The notes below the pieces were generated by a model. That model searched no databases. It was not told where the DNA came from and saw nothing but the letters and a program-made list of their open reading frames with translations. Below are positions 9,689 through 18,599 of a DNA stretch of 64,000 bases, in pieces. Source of the stretch: Microcoleus sp. FACHB-1515. Lineage in GTDB: Bacteria; Cyanobacteriota; Cyanobacteriia; Elainellales; Elainellaceae. The stretch covers positions 248,001-312,000 of the forward strand of contig NZ_JACJPO010000066.1 of NCBI RefSeq assembly GCF_014696105.1, given 5' to 3'. Every line of letters begins with the position of its first letter. Positions within the stretch are counted from its first letter, which is position 1. The translations under genes were made by a program, and so were the position numbers.

Positions 9689-12600
9689 CGAACATTGCGG
9701 AATTTTTGGTGGAGCTACATCGGCTGGATGTGCAGGTGTCGATCGAGGGCGATCGCTTGCGCTGTTCGGCTCCGGAGGGAACGCTGACGGCAGAATTGCA
9801 GCAGCAGTTGCGCGATCGCAAAACTGAACTGCTCGCCCTTTTGCAGGAAGTTCGGTCGCGCTCAGCCGAGGCGATTTTGCCCACTGCGCCAAAGCCGCTG
9901 TATTCGCTGTCGTTTGCTCAGCAGCGCTTGTGGTTTCTCTATCAGCTTGCGCCGGACAATCCGTTCTACAACGTGCCAGCGGCGATTTGGCTGCGCGGCT
10001 CGATCGATGCCTCGGCACTGGAGCGATCGTTCAATGCGATCGTGCAGCGACACACGGCTTTGCGGACGCGCTTTGTGTTGCTCAACGGACAGCCGATGCA
10101 GCAAATTTTGGCGGAAATGCCGATCGCGCTGCCTGTGCTGGACTTGCGATCGATTCCGCCGACCGAACGAGAAGCGGTTGCCCAACAGTTCGCCGCAAAG
10201 GAGGCGGGGCGATCGTTTCGCTTGAGCGATCAGCCGCTGTTGCGCGTCACGCTGCTGCAATTCGATTCAACTGAGGCCATGCTGCTGCTGACGATGCATC
10301 ATATTGTCGCGGATGGCTGGTCGCTGGGTGTGCTGATGCGCGAACTGGCGATCGCTTATGAGGCCATTATCGAGGGGCGATCGCCCGATCTGCCGCCGTT
10401 GCCGATTCAATACACGGACTTCAGCGAGTGGCAGCGCCATCGACTGCAAGGCGAATTGCTGGAAAGTCAGTTGGCCTATTGGCGATCGCAACTGCAAGAC
10501 CTGCCGACGTTGGCGTTGCCGATCGATCGGCCTCGTCCTGCCGTGCAGTCTTACCGGGGTGCAACCGCACCGCTGCACTATCCGCCCGAAATTGCGGACG
10601 GTTTGACAAATTTGAGTCAGCAAGCAGGCGCATCGCTGTTTATGACGCTGCTGGCGGCGTTTTCCGTCCTGCTGCATCGCTACACCGAACAGACGGACAT
10701 TGCGATCGGGTCGCCCATTGCCAACCGCGATCGATCGGAACTCGAAGGCTTGATCGGCTTTTTTGTCAATAGTTTGGTGCTGCGCGTGGATCTCAGCGGC
10801 AATCCAACGTTTCGCGAACTGCTCGATCGCGTCCGGGATGTGGCGATCGCGGCTTACGCGCATCAAGAGTTGCCGTTTGAAAAGCTGGTGGAGGAGCTTG
10901 ATCCCGATCGCGATCTGAGTCGAAATCCGCTGTTTCAGGTGGCGTTTGCCTTGCAAAATGCCCCGATGCAGCCGCTCAAACTGCCCAACTTGACGCTGGA
11001 ACCCGCACCGCTGCAAGCCCAAACGACGCGATTTGATCTGGAAGTTCATCTATGGGAACCATCGCACGGTCTGCATAGCCTGTGGCAGGCGGAAGCGGGC
11101 TTGAGCGGATTCATTTCCTACAGTACCGATTTGTTCGATCGCACCACGATCGATCGCCTGATCGCCCACTTCCAAACGCTCCTAACAGGCATCGTCGCCC
11201 ATCCCGACGCGCCCCTGTTCGATCTGCCGATTTTGACCTCCGCTGAACAGCAGCAGTTCATCTCCTGGAATCAAACGGCAACTGAGGCGATCGATCTCCT
11301 TTTTCACGAAATTTTTGAACGCCACGCGCAGCAGACTCCCGATGCAGTCGCGATCGTCACCGCATCCGCCACGCTCACCTATGCCGAACTGAATCAGCAA
11401 GCCGATCGACTGGCGCAAACGCTGCGGCAAACAGGCGTTCAACCTGATGTTTTGGTGGGGCTGTGCGTCGATCGATCGGTTGAAATGGCGATCGGCATTC
11501 TTGGCATTCTCAAGGCGGGCGGAGCATATGTACCGCTTGATCCGAGCTATCCGATCGATCGACTGGAGTTCATGCTGACGGATACTCAGGTAAAAATTTT
11601 GCTCACGCAGTCTTGGCTGGTGGACAAGTTGCCGCCCTGTGAGGCAGAGATTCTGTGTCTCGATCGCCCTCTGCCTGAAGCGATCTCACAAGCGCGATCG
11701 ATCCCCACACCCGACCATCTGGCCTACGTGATCTACACTTCCGGCTCGACCGGAGTTCCCAAAGGTGTGCTGATTACGCAGCGCGGTTTAAGCAATGTCG
11801 TCACGGCGCAGCGATCGTTTGGGGCGAATCGATCGAGCCGGATTTTGCAGCTAAGTTCGCTCAGCTTTGATGCCTCCGTCTTTGAGATCGCGCTGGCGTT
11901 TGGATCGGGCGGCACACTTTACATTCCGCCCAAAGCCGCCCAACTGCCGGGAACCGCGCTCGTCCAGTTTTTGCAGGAGCAGGCGATTACGCACGCCCTG
12001 ATTACGCCTGCGGTTCTGAGCGTTTTGCCTGCTGCCGATCTGCCTGCTCTGCAAACGCTGATCACTGGAGGCGAAACTTGTCCGCAGTCGGTGATCGATC
12101 GCTGGTCAGTCGATCGCCGCTTCTTCAACGCTTATGGCCCCACCGAAGCGACGATTTGGGCAACAATGGCCGAACTGCATCCGGGCGACTCGCCGCGATC
12201 GATCGGTCAGCCGATCGCGAATACGCAAATTCACCTGCTCGATCGTGCCCTGCGTCCGGTTCCCGTTGGCATCGCCGCCGATCTCTACATTGGCGGGGCG
12301 GGCGTGGCGCGGGGCTACCTCGATCGCCCTGACCTGAGCGCCGATCGCTTTGTGGAAGGATCGGGAAGTCGCCTGTACAAAACCGGGGATCGCGCTCGCT
12401 ATCGGGCAGACGGCTCGATCGAGTTTCTCGGTCGCGTCGATGACCAAATCAAAATTCGCGGCTTTCGGATTGAACTCGGTGAAATTGCCGCGCGACTGCA
12501 ACAGCATCCCGCCGTACAAGAAGCCGCCGTAATTGCCGCAGAGGAACGGCTGATTGCTTATTTCCGGCTCGATCGATCCCAGCTTCACCAGTCCGCCCTG

Positions 12601-15156
12601 CAAACTGAGCAAATCCAATCCTGGCAAGCGCTCTATGACCAAACCTATCAGCCGAACTTGCCCGATTCTGACTTCAACATCACAGGCTGGAATAGCAGCT
12701 ACACAGGCCAACCGATTCCGATCGAGCAGATGCGTGAATGGGCAAGCGATCGCGCCAACCAAATCCTTGCCCTCCAACCGCAGCGAATTCTGGAAATCGG
12801 CTGTGGAACCGGACTATTGCTGTTTCAGCTTGCCCCGCAGACGCAGGAATACTGGGCAACCGATTTTTCCACTGCTGCCTTGCAGTCGATCGAGCGGCAG
12901 TTGAGCGATCGATCGCTGCCACAGGTGAAGCTGCTCAATCGACTGGCAACGGATTTTACGGACATTCCGCCTGCCAGTTTTGACGTGGTGGTTTTGAATT
13001 CGATCGTGCAGTATTTTCCCAGCGCTGACTATCTGATCGAGGTGTTGGCAGGCGCGATCGCCTCACTCGCTCCAAGTGGCGTTTTGTTTCTGGGCGATCT
13101 GCGGAGTTTACCCCTTCTGACGGCGTTTCACGCTTGGGCGCAGTTTGCTCAAGCTGATGCCGACCTGACGCAAATTGAGTTTCGGCAGCGCGTCGATCGA
13201 GCGCGGTTTGAAGATCCGGAACTGGCGATCGATCCTGGATTTTTTCACGTCCTGCGCGATCGATTTCCCCAAATTAAACGAGTGCAAGTTCGTCTCGCTC
13301 GTGGTCGAGCCGAAAACGAAATGACGCAGTTTCGCTATCACGTGCTGCTGCATTTGGGTGACGCAACGCAGTCGAACCACGCAATTGACTGGCAAGACTG
13401 GACACCTGCGATCGATCCGGCCGCTGTTGTCGAACTTTGCCAAACGCAGCCGGAAGCGATTGGCCTCCGCAACGTTCCGAATCGGCGCATTTCCGCCGCG
13501 CTGCAAGTGGCCGACTGGCTGACACAATCTGCACCCAAAACCGTCGGACAACTGCGCGATCGCCTGACGCAAACCGGGATCGATCCCCAAGACTGGTGGG
13601 ATTTGGAAACGCAACTGCCGTATCGCATCGAAATTCGCGGGTCGCAAGCGCGATCGAGCGCTTATGATGTACTGTTCGTTCGGCAAGATCTGGCGATCGA
13701 CTGGCCGGAACCGATCGACTGCCCTGAAGTTCCAACGAACGAACCGCTTCAGGCCGAATTTGCGCGACAGCTTGTTCCCCAGTTGCGGCAATTTCTTGAG
13801 CAAACGCTGCCCGACTACATGCTTCCTGCCGCCTTTGTGCCGATCGAAGCCTTCCCGCTCACGCCCAGCGGCAAGATTGATCACCGCGCTCTGCCTCCGG
13901 TCGATCGCGAAGCGTTCCCGGAACGGTATCGTCCCGTCTCGTCTGCCTCTGCTGCATCCGCAGCGCGATCGCCAACCGAATCGAAGCTGGCCGAAATTTG
14001 GCAGGAACTTTTGCGCCTCAAGCAGGTGGGCATTCACGATCGCTTCTTTGAACTCGGCGGGCATTCGCTGCTGGCAACGCAAATGGCTTCTCGCGTCCGC
14101 GATGCCTTTGGCGTTGAACTGCCGCTGCGGACGGTTTTTGAAGCGCCCACGATCGCCCAGCTTGCCCAGGCGATCGAAAGCCTGCGCCACGCTCCGACTG
14201 CTTCACCACCCGCGATTGTCCGGCTCGATCGATCCGCCCATCGCCGCCCCCGAACTCCGCCTCTTGCCGACCCTCCACCAGTGGAGAATTTAGGAGGCGA
14301 TCCGACCAGCAATTCAACGCCAGTCGAAACTTGGTCGCCGCTCGTCCCAATCACGTTGGGCAGCGGTACGCCGTTTTTCTGCGTTCATCCAATTTTGGGC
14401 GTCGTCTTTCCCTACCTAGAGTTGGCGCATCAGTTGGGCGATCGCAGCTTCTATGGCCTCCAGCCGATCGGCATGGACGGCAAACAAGCGCCCCTGACAC
14501 AGATTGAAGCGATCGCCGCCTGCTACATTCAGGCGATCCAAACCGTTCAGCCGCATGGCCCCTACCTAATTGGCGGCTGGTCGTTTGGTGGACTGGTGGC
14601 TTTTGAAATGGCGCAGCAGCTTGTGCAGGCCAATCAAGAGGTGGCACTTTTGGCAATTTTGGATACGCCCGCCCCGATCGCCACCGCGCAGCCCTCGATC
14701 GTCCAAACCGTCCAATTCTTGGGCAAAACGCTCCGGTCAATTTTGCCGTTTCTGCTCGACTACGGCGCGATCGCCACGACGCTTTCTCGATCGGAGCGCA
14801 AAGGCTGGCTGTCGCTGTGGCAGTGGCTGGCGATCGCGCATTTGCTGCCCCAAGAATCACAACTGCGCTTGCTGGATGAAGGGTCGATCGTACCGCTGCT
14901 GAAAATCTTTTATGCCAATAGCCGAGCAACCTATCAGTATGTGCCGCAAAAATATCCGCACAAGCTGACATTATTCAAAGCCGCCGACCCATCGAATTAC
15001 TTTGGCAAAACGGCGGCATTCGGTTGGGAAAATTTGGCCGATCGAATCCAAATTCACTCGGTTCCCGGCGATCATTTATCGTTATTGAAACCGCCGCACG
15101 TCCAGGTTTTAGGCAAGCAGCTTCAGCAGTGTTTGCACGAGGCGATCGAGGGTTAG
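9685..15156 (+). CDS. Non-ribosomal peptide synthetase, module docking-C-A(nMT)-PCP-TE
   Basis: This 1823-residue terminal NRPS begins at GTG 9685, behind GAGGAAG, and overlaps the upstream NRPS stop. In order: a TubC-like N-terminal docking domain (about 1-55), condensation with HHIVADGW near 205, and adenylation with YTSGSTGVPKG. An N-methyltransferase is inserted after A8 (SAM motif ILEIGCGTG near 1035). The A10 strand SGKIDHRALP follows near 1395, then the carrier Ser near 1458, and a thioesterase with Ser1633 in GGWSFGG, Asp about 1660 and His about 1797. The hand-derived pocket code is D-A-F-L-I-G-A-I-W-(K); I cannot assign an amino acid. The module should add one N-methylated residue and release the product. 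The PCP-TE linker contains a short palindromic sequence resembling the repeat at 3826-3968. Confidence 0.93.
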   Translation: MTNIAEFLVELHRLDVQVSIEGDRLRCSAPEGTLTAELQQQLRDRKTELLALLQEVRSRSAEAILPTAPKPLYSLSFAQQRLWFLYQLAPDNPFYNVPAAIWLRGSIDASALERSFNAIVQRHTALRTRFVLLNGQPMQQILAEMPIALPVLDLRSIPPTEREAVAQQFAAKEAGRSFRLSDQPLLRVTLLQFDSTEAMLLLTMHHIVADGWSLGVLMRELAIAYEAIIEGRSPDLPPLPIQYTDFSEWQRHRLQGELLESQLAYWRSQLQDLPTLALPIDRPRPAVQSYRGATAPLHYPPEIADGLTNLSQQAGASLFMTLLAAFSVLLHRYTEQTDIAIGSPIANRDRSELEGLIGFFVNSLVLRVDLSGNPTFRELLDRVRDVAIAAYAHQELPFEKLVEELDPDRDLSRNPLFQVAFALQNAPMQPLKLPNLTLEPAPLQAQTTRFDLEVHLWEPSHGLHSLWQAEAGLSGFISYSTDLFDRTTIDRLIAHFQTLLTGIVAHPDAPLFDLPILTSAEQQQFISWNQTATEAIDLLFHEIFERHAQQTPDAVAIVTASATLTYAELNQQADRLAQTLRQTGVQPDVLVGLCVDRSVEMAIGILGILKAGGAYVPLDPSYPIDRLEFMLTDTQVKILLTQSWLVDKLPPCEAEILCLDRPLPEAISQARSIPTPDHLAYVIYTSGSTGVPKGVLITQRGLSNVVTAQRSFGANRSSRILQLSSLSFDASVFEIALAFGSGGTLYIPPKAAQLPGTALVQFLQEQAITHALITPAVLSVLPAADLPALQTLITGGETCPQSVIDRWSVDRRFFNAYGPTEATIWATMAELHPGDSPRSIGQPIANTQIHLLDRALRPVPVGIAADLYIGGAGVARGYLDRPDLSADRFVEGSGSRLYKTGDRARYRADGSIEFLGRVDDQIKIRGFRIELGEIAARLQQHPAVQEAAVIAAEERLIAYFRLDRSQLHQSALQTEQIQSWQALYDQTYQPNLPDSDFNITGWNSSYTGQPIPIEQMREWASDRANQILALQPQRILEIGCGTGLLLFQLAPQTQEYWATDFSTAALQSIERQLSDRSLPQVKLLNRLATDFTDIPPASFDVVVLNSIVQYFPSADYLIEVLAGAIASLAPSGVLFLGDLRSLPLLTAFHAWAQFAQADADLTQIEFRQRVDRARFEDPELAIDPGFFHVLRDRFPQIKRVQVRLARGRAENEMTQFRYHVLLHLGDATQSNHAIDWQDWTPAIDPAAVVELCQTQPEAIGLRNVPNRRISAALQVADWLTQSAPKTVGQLRDRLTQTGIDPQDWWDLETQLPYRIEIRGSQARSSAYDVLFVRQDLAIDWPEPIDCPEVPTNEPLQAEFARQLVPQLRQFLEQTLPDYMLPAAFVPIEAFPLTPSGKIDHRALPPVDREAFPERYRPVSSASAASAARSPTESKLAEIWQELLRLKQVGIHDRFFELGGHSLLATQMASRVRDAFGVELPLRTVFEAPTIAQLAQAIESLRHAPTASPPAIVRLDRSAHRRPRTPPLADPPPVENLGGDPTSNSTPVETWSPLVPITLGSGTPFFCVHPILGVVFPYLELAHQLGDRSFYGLQPIGMDGKQAPLTQIEAIAACYIQAIQTVQPHGPYLIGGWSFGGLVAFEMAQQLVQANQEVALLAILDTPAPIATAQPSIVQTVQFLGKTLRSILPFLLDYGAIATTLSRSERKGWLSLWQWLAIAHLLPQESQLRLLDEGSIVPLLKIFYANSRATYQYVPQKYPHKLTLFKAADPSNYFGKTAAFGWENLADRIQIHSVPGDHLSLLKPPHVQVLGKQLQQCLHEAIEG
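14271..14297 (+). repeat. Palindromic repeat-like insert within NRPS linker
   Basis: These 27 bases, containing CTCCACCAGTGGAG followed by AATTTAGGAGG, share layout and sequence with the arms of the intergenic element at 3826-3968 (pyrimidine-rich strand, central CAC-GTG palindrome, then ATTTAGG plus purines). They are read in frame as DPPPVENLGG, in the low-complexity linker between carrier protein and thioesterase. The relationship is inferred by eye and the copies are diverged. Confidence 0.45.
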
Positions 15157-15237
15157 CAATGGCGAATCCCGTCTTAGGGAAGAAGTTTTGAAAGCGGGCG
15201 ATCGCTATCGTGAATCAACCGATTTTGAGCAAAAGCG

Positions 15238-15579
15238 ATGAGCGACAGCAGCGTGATTAAAGTCACTTCCCAAACTTCCCCAACGGGGAAAATGGGACAA
15301 AAATATCTCGCGTCAGGCGTGAAAGTCTCGATGCGCCTGTGGGAAAATGAGCAGCCCGGAGAATCCAAACCACCCGCTAGCCGCGATTATGAAACGGTCG
15401 GCTATGTGATTCAAGGCAAAGCCGAACTGCATCTTGAAGGACAAATGGTGCTGCTTGAACCGGGTAGCTCGTGGGTTGTGCCCAAAGATGCCAGCCACAC
15501 CTACAAAATTCTGGAGCCGTTTACCGCTGTGGAGGCGACCAGCCCGCCCGCTGAAGTCTACAACCGCGACGAACCCTAG
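15238..15579 (+). CDS. Cupin domain protein
   Basis: This 113-residue single-domain cupin has the first motif around GYVIQGKAELHLEGQMVLLE and the second around WVVPKDASHTYKI. The canonical metal-binding His set is reduced: only one His is evident in the second motif, and the first motif has no HxH pair. Metal binding and enzymatic activity are therefore uncertain. It lies 81 bp downstream of the NRPS pair on the same strand, so cotranscription is possible, but nothing in the sequence ties it to peptide synthesis. Small cupins of this type are often stand-alone sensors or isomerase-like proteins. The ORF ends six bases before the convergent pentapeptide-repeat gene ends. Confidence 0.75.
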   Translation: MSDSSVIKVTSQTSPTGKMGQKYLASGVKVSMRLWENEQPGESKPPASRDYETVGYVIQGKAELHLEGQMVLLEPGSSWVVPKDASHTYKILEPFTAVEATSPPAEVYNRDEP

Positions 15580-15584
15580 CGAAA

Positions 15585-16433
15585 CTACTCGTGCATGACG
15601 CCATCCGGCATGATCGCGCTGGTGAGATTGGTGTTGTGAAAGTTGACCTGATTGAGGCTGGCGTTGATCATCATCGCCTCGGTCAGGTCGGCTTCGCTGA
15701 GGTTTGCCCAACTGAGTTTGGCGCGGTAAAGATTGGCGTTCCGCAGATTTGCGCCGCGCAAGGATGTCCAGCTTAGATTGGCGCTGCGGATGTTGGCGCG
15801 ATGCAGATTGGCGTTGATCAAGTTGGCGCTAATTAGCTTGGCGCGGCTGAGGTCGGCACTGCGGAGATCGGCTTCTTCCAAGGTGGCTCCATGTGCGATC
15901 GCATTCACCAAACTGGCCGATTCCAAAATTGCCTCGTTCAGCATAGCGTTGGTCAGATTTGCACCTTCCAGCACAGCTCTGGTGAGATCGGCTCCGAACA
16001 GCTTGGCGCGATGCAGGCAGGCATCGTGTAGCAAAGCTTCGGTGAGGTTGGCCTGCGCCAAATTTGCCTCGCCCAGATTGGCAAACTGCAAGCTCGATCG
16101 CCGCAAATCCGTCTTAAACAATTTTGCGCCGCGCAGTCCGGCTTCGTTCAAGTCCACTTCTTGCAGAACGGCATCGCTGAGGTTAGCGCTAATTAAATTG
16201 ATCTCCATCAGGTTGGACTGGCTCAAGTCTGCACCTGTGAGATTGGCTTCGCGCAGATTCGCTTCGCTTAAATCCACGCCGCGCAAATTGGCTTTGCTGA
16301 GGTTTGCCCGCCGCAAGTTGATCGTCCTTAAATCTCTGCCGCTGAGGTCAGCCCCAGACAAATCGGCTTCGAGAAAATCTTTTACGCCTGCTGAAAATTG
16401 ATTCAGCAGTTCGGCAGCATCCATTGTGATCAT
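15585..16433 (-). CDS. Pentapeptide repeat protein
   Basis: This 282-residue protein consists, from about residue 20 to 278, of roughly fifty tandem A(D/N)LXX-type pentapeptides (for example LSGADLSGRDL and LREANLTGADL). These are expected to fold as a right-handed quadrilateral beta-helix. There is no signal peptide, membrane segment or extra domain. Pentapeptide proteins are abundant in cyanobacteria; a few mimic DNA and bind gyrase, but most have no known role and none is inferred. ATG 16433 is used; a second in-frame ATG three codons later is equally possible. Confidence 0.9.
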   Translation of the reverse strand: MITMDAAELLNQFSAGVKDFLEADLSGADLSGRDLRTINLRRANLSKANLRGVDLSEANLREANLTGADLSQSNLMEINLISANLSDAVLQEVDLNEAGLRGAKLFKTDLRRSSLQFANLGEANLAQANLTEALLHDACLHRAKLFGADLTRAVLEGANLTNAMLNEAILESASLVNAIAHGATLEEADLRSADLSRAKLISANLINANLHRANIRSANLSWTSLRGANLRNANLYRAKLSWANLSEADLTEAMMINASLNQVNFHNTNLTSAIMPDGVMHE

Positions 16434-16757
16434 CCTGGCGGTAAGGTAGCGAAAAACGATAAACGGGAGGCAAAGCTTTTTCGTCTCAGTTCAGATTGCC
16501 CTTGAGGTCTTAGCAATCTTGCGTCTTGCTGAAAAACTCGCCGATCGATCGGCTCAATTCGCAACTCCACTTGCTTATTTTGATTTTTACGAAGTTCAGC
16601 CGTTCTATCCGGTAGATTTACTCATTCTTTACATCTATTTTGCCCAAATAGCAACGATCGCTACACAATCGATCGCTCAGATGTCATCTAGATTTCGATA
16701 GACTTGAAATCTTGACGCTGATTGTGCAAACCGCTACAGGAAACAGGATTGAGAGAT
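16434..16757. other. Intergenic region between divergent pentapeptide gene and ilvD
   Basis: This 324 bp non-coding gap is AT-rich in its right half. It carries the candidate ilvD promoter given separately. No repeat or structured RNA was recognised. Confidence 0.5.
16712..16740 (+). promoter_or_regulatory. Candidate sigma-70-type promoter for ilvD
   Basis: TTGACG at 16712-16717 and TACAGG at 16735-16740 are separated by 17 bp. The -10 box lies 17 bp before ATG 16758, so the leader would be very short. The -35 match is strong and the -10 weak. Confidence 0.35.
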
Positions 16758-18437
16758 ATGCCGGAATTGAGAAGCCGAATCGTCACCCAGGGCGTTCAGC
16801 GAACGCCAAATCGAGCGATGCTGCGGGCAGTTGGATTTGGAGACGACGATTTCACCAAGCCGATCGTCGGCATTGCCAACGGCTACAGCACGATTACGCC
16901 CTGCAACATGGGCATCAACGATTTGGCAAAGCGGGCAGAATCCGGCGCAAAAGTCGCGGGTGGAATGCCGCAGCTCTTCGGCACGATCACGATCAGCGAC
17001 GGCATCTCAATGGGAACTGAGGGGATGAAATATTCGCTCGTCTCCAGAGAAGTAATCGCTGACTCGATCGAAACCGTCTGCAACGGTCAAAGCATGGACG
17101 GCGTCCTCGCGATCGGCGGCTGCGACAAAAACATGCCTGGAGCAATGATTGCGATCGCCCGCATGAACATTCCTGCGATTTTCGTGTACGGCGGCACAAT
17201 CAAGCCCGGACACTACAACGGCAAAGATCTCACGGTCGTTAGCGCGTTCGAGGCGGTTGGCGAGTACAGTGCCGGAAAACTGCCGGAGGCCGATTTGCTT
17301 GAAGTCGAGCGGCGATCGTGTCCCGGTGCGGGGTCGTGCGGCGGCATGTACACAGCGAACACGATGTCATCGGCATTCGAGGCGATGGGCATGAGCCTGA
17401 TGTACTCGTCCACGATGGCGGCAGAAGATGCCGAAAAAGCCGAAAGCGCCGAAAAGTCCGCGCAAACCTTGGTTGAAGCGATTCGTAAGCAAATTCTGCC
17501 CAGACAGATCATTACGCGAGAATCAATCGAAAACGCGATTTCCGTCATCATGGCAGTCGGCGGTTCCACAAATGCCGTACTGCACTTTTTGGCGATCGCC
17601 AACGCCGCCGGAGTTCCACTAACGCTAGATGATTTCGAGACGATTCGCGCCCGCGTTCCCGTTCTGTGCGACCTGAAGCCGTCTGGTCGCTATGTCGCCA
17701 CCGATTTACACCAAGCAGGCGGCATTCCGCAGGTGATGAAAATGCTGCTGGTGAACGGCTTGCTGCATGGTGACTGCTTGACCGTGACCGGACAGACGAT
17801 CGCGGAACTGCTCGCGGAAGTGCCCGACTCGCCGCGCCCTGATCAAGACGTGATCCGCCCTTGGGACAATCCGATCTATCCAGAAGGACATCTGGGGATT
17901 TTGCGCGGCAATTTGGCAACGGAAGGATCGGTGGCGAAACTGACCGGAATCAAGAAGCGATCGATCACGGGTCCTGCTCGCGTATTTGAATCGGAAGAAG
18001 CTTGCCTCAGCGCCATTCTCGCCAAGCAAATTCAAGCGGGCGATGTGCTGGTGATTCGCTACGAAGGTCCCAAGGGTGGCCCTGGAATGCGCGAAATGCT
18101 GGCTCCCACATCCGCGATTATTGGCGCAGGCTTGGGCGATTCAGTCGGTTTGATTACGGATGGACGCTTCTCCGGCGGCACATATGGCATGGTAGTTGGT
18201 CACGTTGCGCCAGAAGCGGCAGTCGGCGGCACGATCGCCCTCGTGCGGGAAGGCGATTCGATTACGATCGATGCTGACGCTCGCCTGCTGCAAGTTCACG
18301 TCTCTGATGAAGAATTGTCGCAGCGACGCGAAGCTTGGCAACCGCCGCAGCCGCGCTACACCAAAGGCGTGTTAGCGAAATATGCGAAGCTAGTTTCTTC
18401 GAGCAGTTTGGGCGCGGTGACGGATCTGAATTTGTAG
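16758..18437 (+). CDS. ilvD: Dihydroxy-acid dehydratase IlvD
   Basis: This 559-residue enzyme dehydrates 2,3-dihydroxy-isovalerate and 2,3-dihydroxy-3-methylvalerate to the keto acids that lead to valine and isoleucine. Iron-sulfur ligands are visible at Cys49 (TPCNMGIN), Cys122 (GGCDKNMPG, with Lys124 the likely carbamylated Mg ligand) and about Cys195 ([14 protein letters not shown]). The C-terminal signature [14 protein letters not shown] is intact. The frame extends upstream to 16722, but ATG 16758 follows the purine-rich AGGATTGAGAGAT and matches the usual family N terminus ([12 protein letters not shown]). It appears monocistronic. A hairpin follows about 40 bp downstream. Confidence 0.95.
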   Translation: MPELRSRIVTQGVQRTPNRAMLRAVGFGDDDFTKPIVGIANGYSTITPCNMGINDLAKRAESGAKVAGGMPQLFGTITISDGISMGTEGMKYSLVSREVIADSIETVCNGQSMDGVLAIGGCDKNMPGAMIAIARMNIPAIFVYGGTIKPGHYNGKDLTVVSAFEAVGEYSAGKLPEADLLEVERRSCPGAGSCGGMYTANTMSSAFEAMGMSLMYSSTMAAEDAEKAESAEKSAQTLVEAIRKQILPRQIITRESIENAISVIMAVGGSTNAVLHFLAIANAAGVPLTLDDFETIRARVPVLCDLKPSGRYVATDLHQAGGIPQVMKMLLVNGLLHGDCLTVTGQTIAELLAEVPDSPRPDQDVIRPWDNPIYPEGHLGILRGNLATEGSVAKLTGIKKRSITGPARVFESEEACLSAILAKQIQAGDVLVIRYEGPKGGPGMREMLAPTSAIIGAGLGDSVGLITDGRFSGGTYGMVVGHVAPEAAVGGTIALVREGDSITIDADARLLQVHVSDEELSQRREAWQPPQPRYTKGVLAKYAKLVSSSSLGAVTDLNL

Positions 18438-18475
18438 TTTGATTGAACTAAAAGATCGATCGGATTAATAGGCTG

Positions 18476-18501
18476 TAGAGGCGGTTTATCAATCGCCTCT
18501 A
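18476..18501 (+). terminator. Hairpin downstream of ilvD
   Basis: TAGAGGCG (18476-18483) pairs with CGCCTCTA (18494-18501) around a 10-base loop. There is no strong T tract after it, so termination is possible but not certain. It also lies in the intergenic space downstream of the convergent glycosyltransferase gene. Confidence 0.4.
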
Positions 18502-18599
18502 TGAGAATCTGCTCTGCTTGCAGCGGAGAATTCGCATTATGAAGGACGAACTTTTACCGCAATCAGCAGCGTGGTAGCCGACTGAATCGATCGACCTGG

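Noticed and set aside
13108-14190. 360-codon open frame antisense to the second NRPS
   Set aside because: Lies over the methyltransferase and A-domain end of a clear NRPS; no independent features.
15733-16401. 222-codon frame antisense to the pentapeptide repeat gene
   Set aside because: Repetitive Arg/Ala/Ser sequence generated by reading the pentapeptide repeats on the opposite strand.
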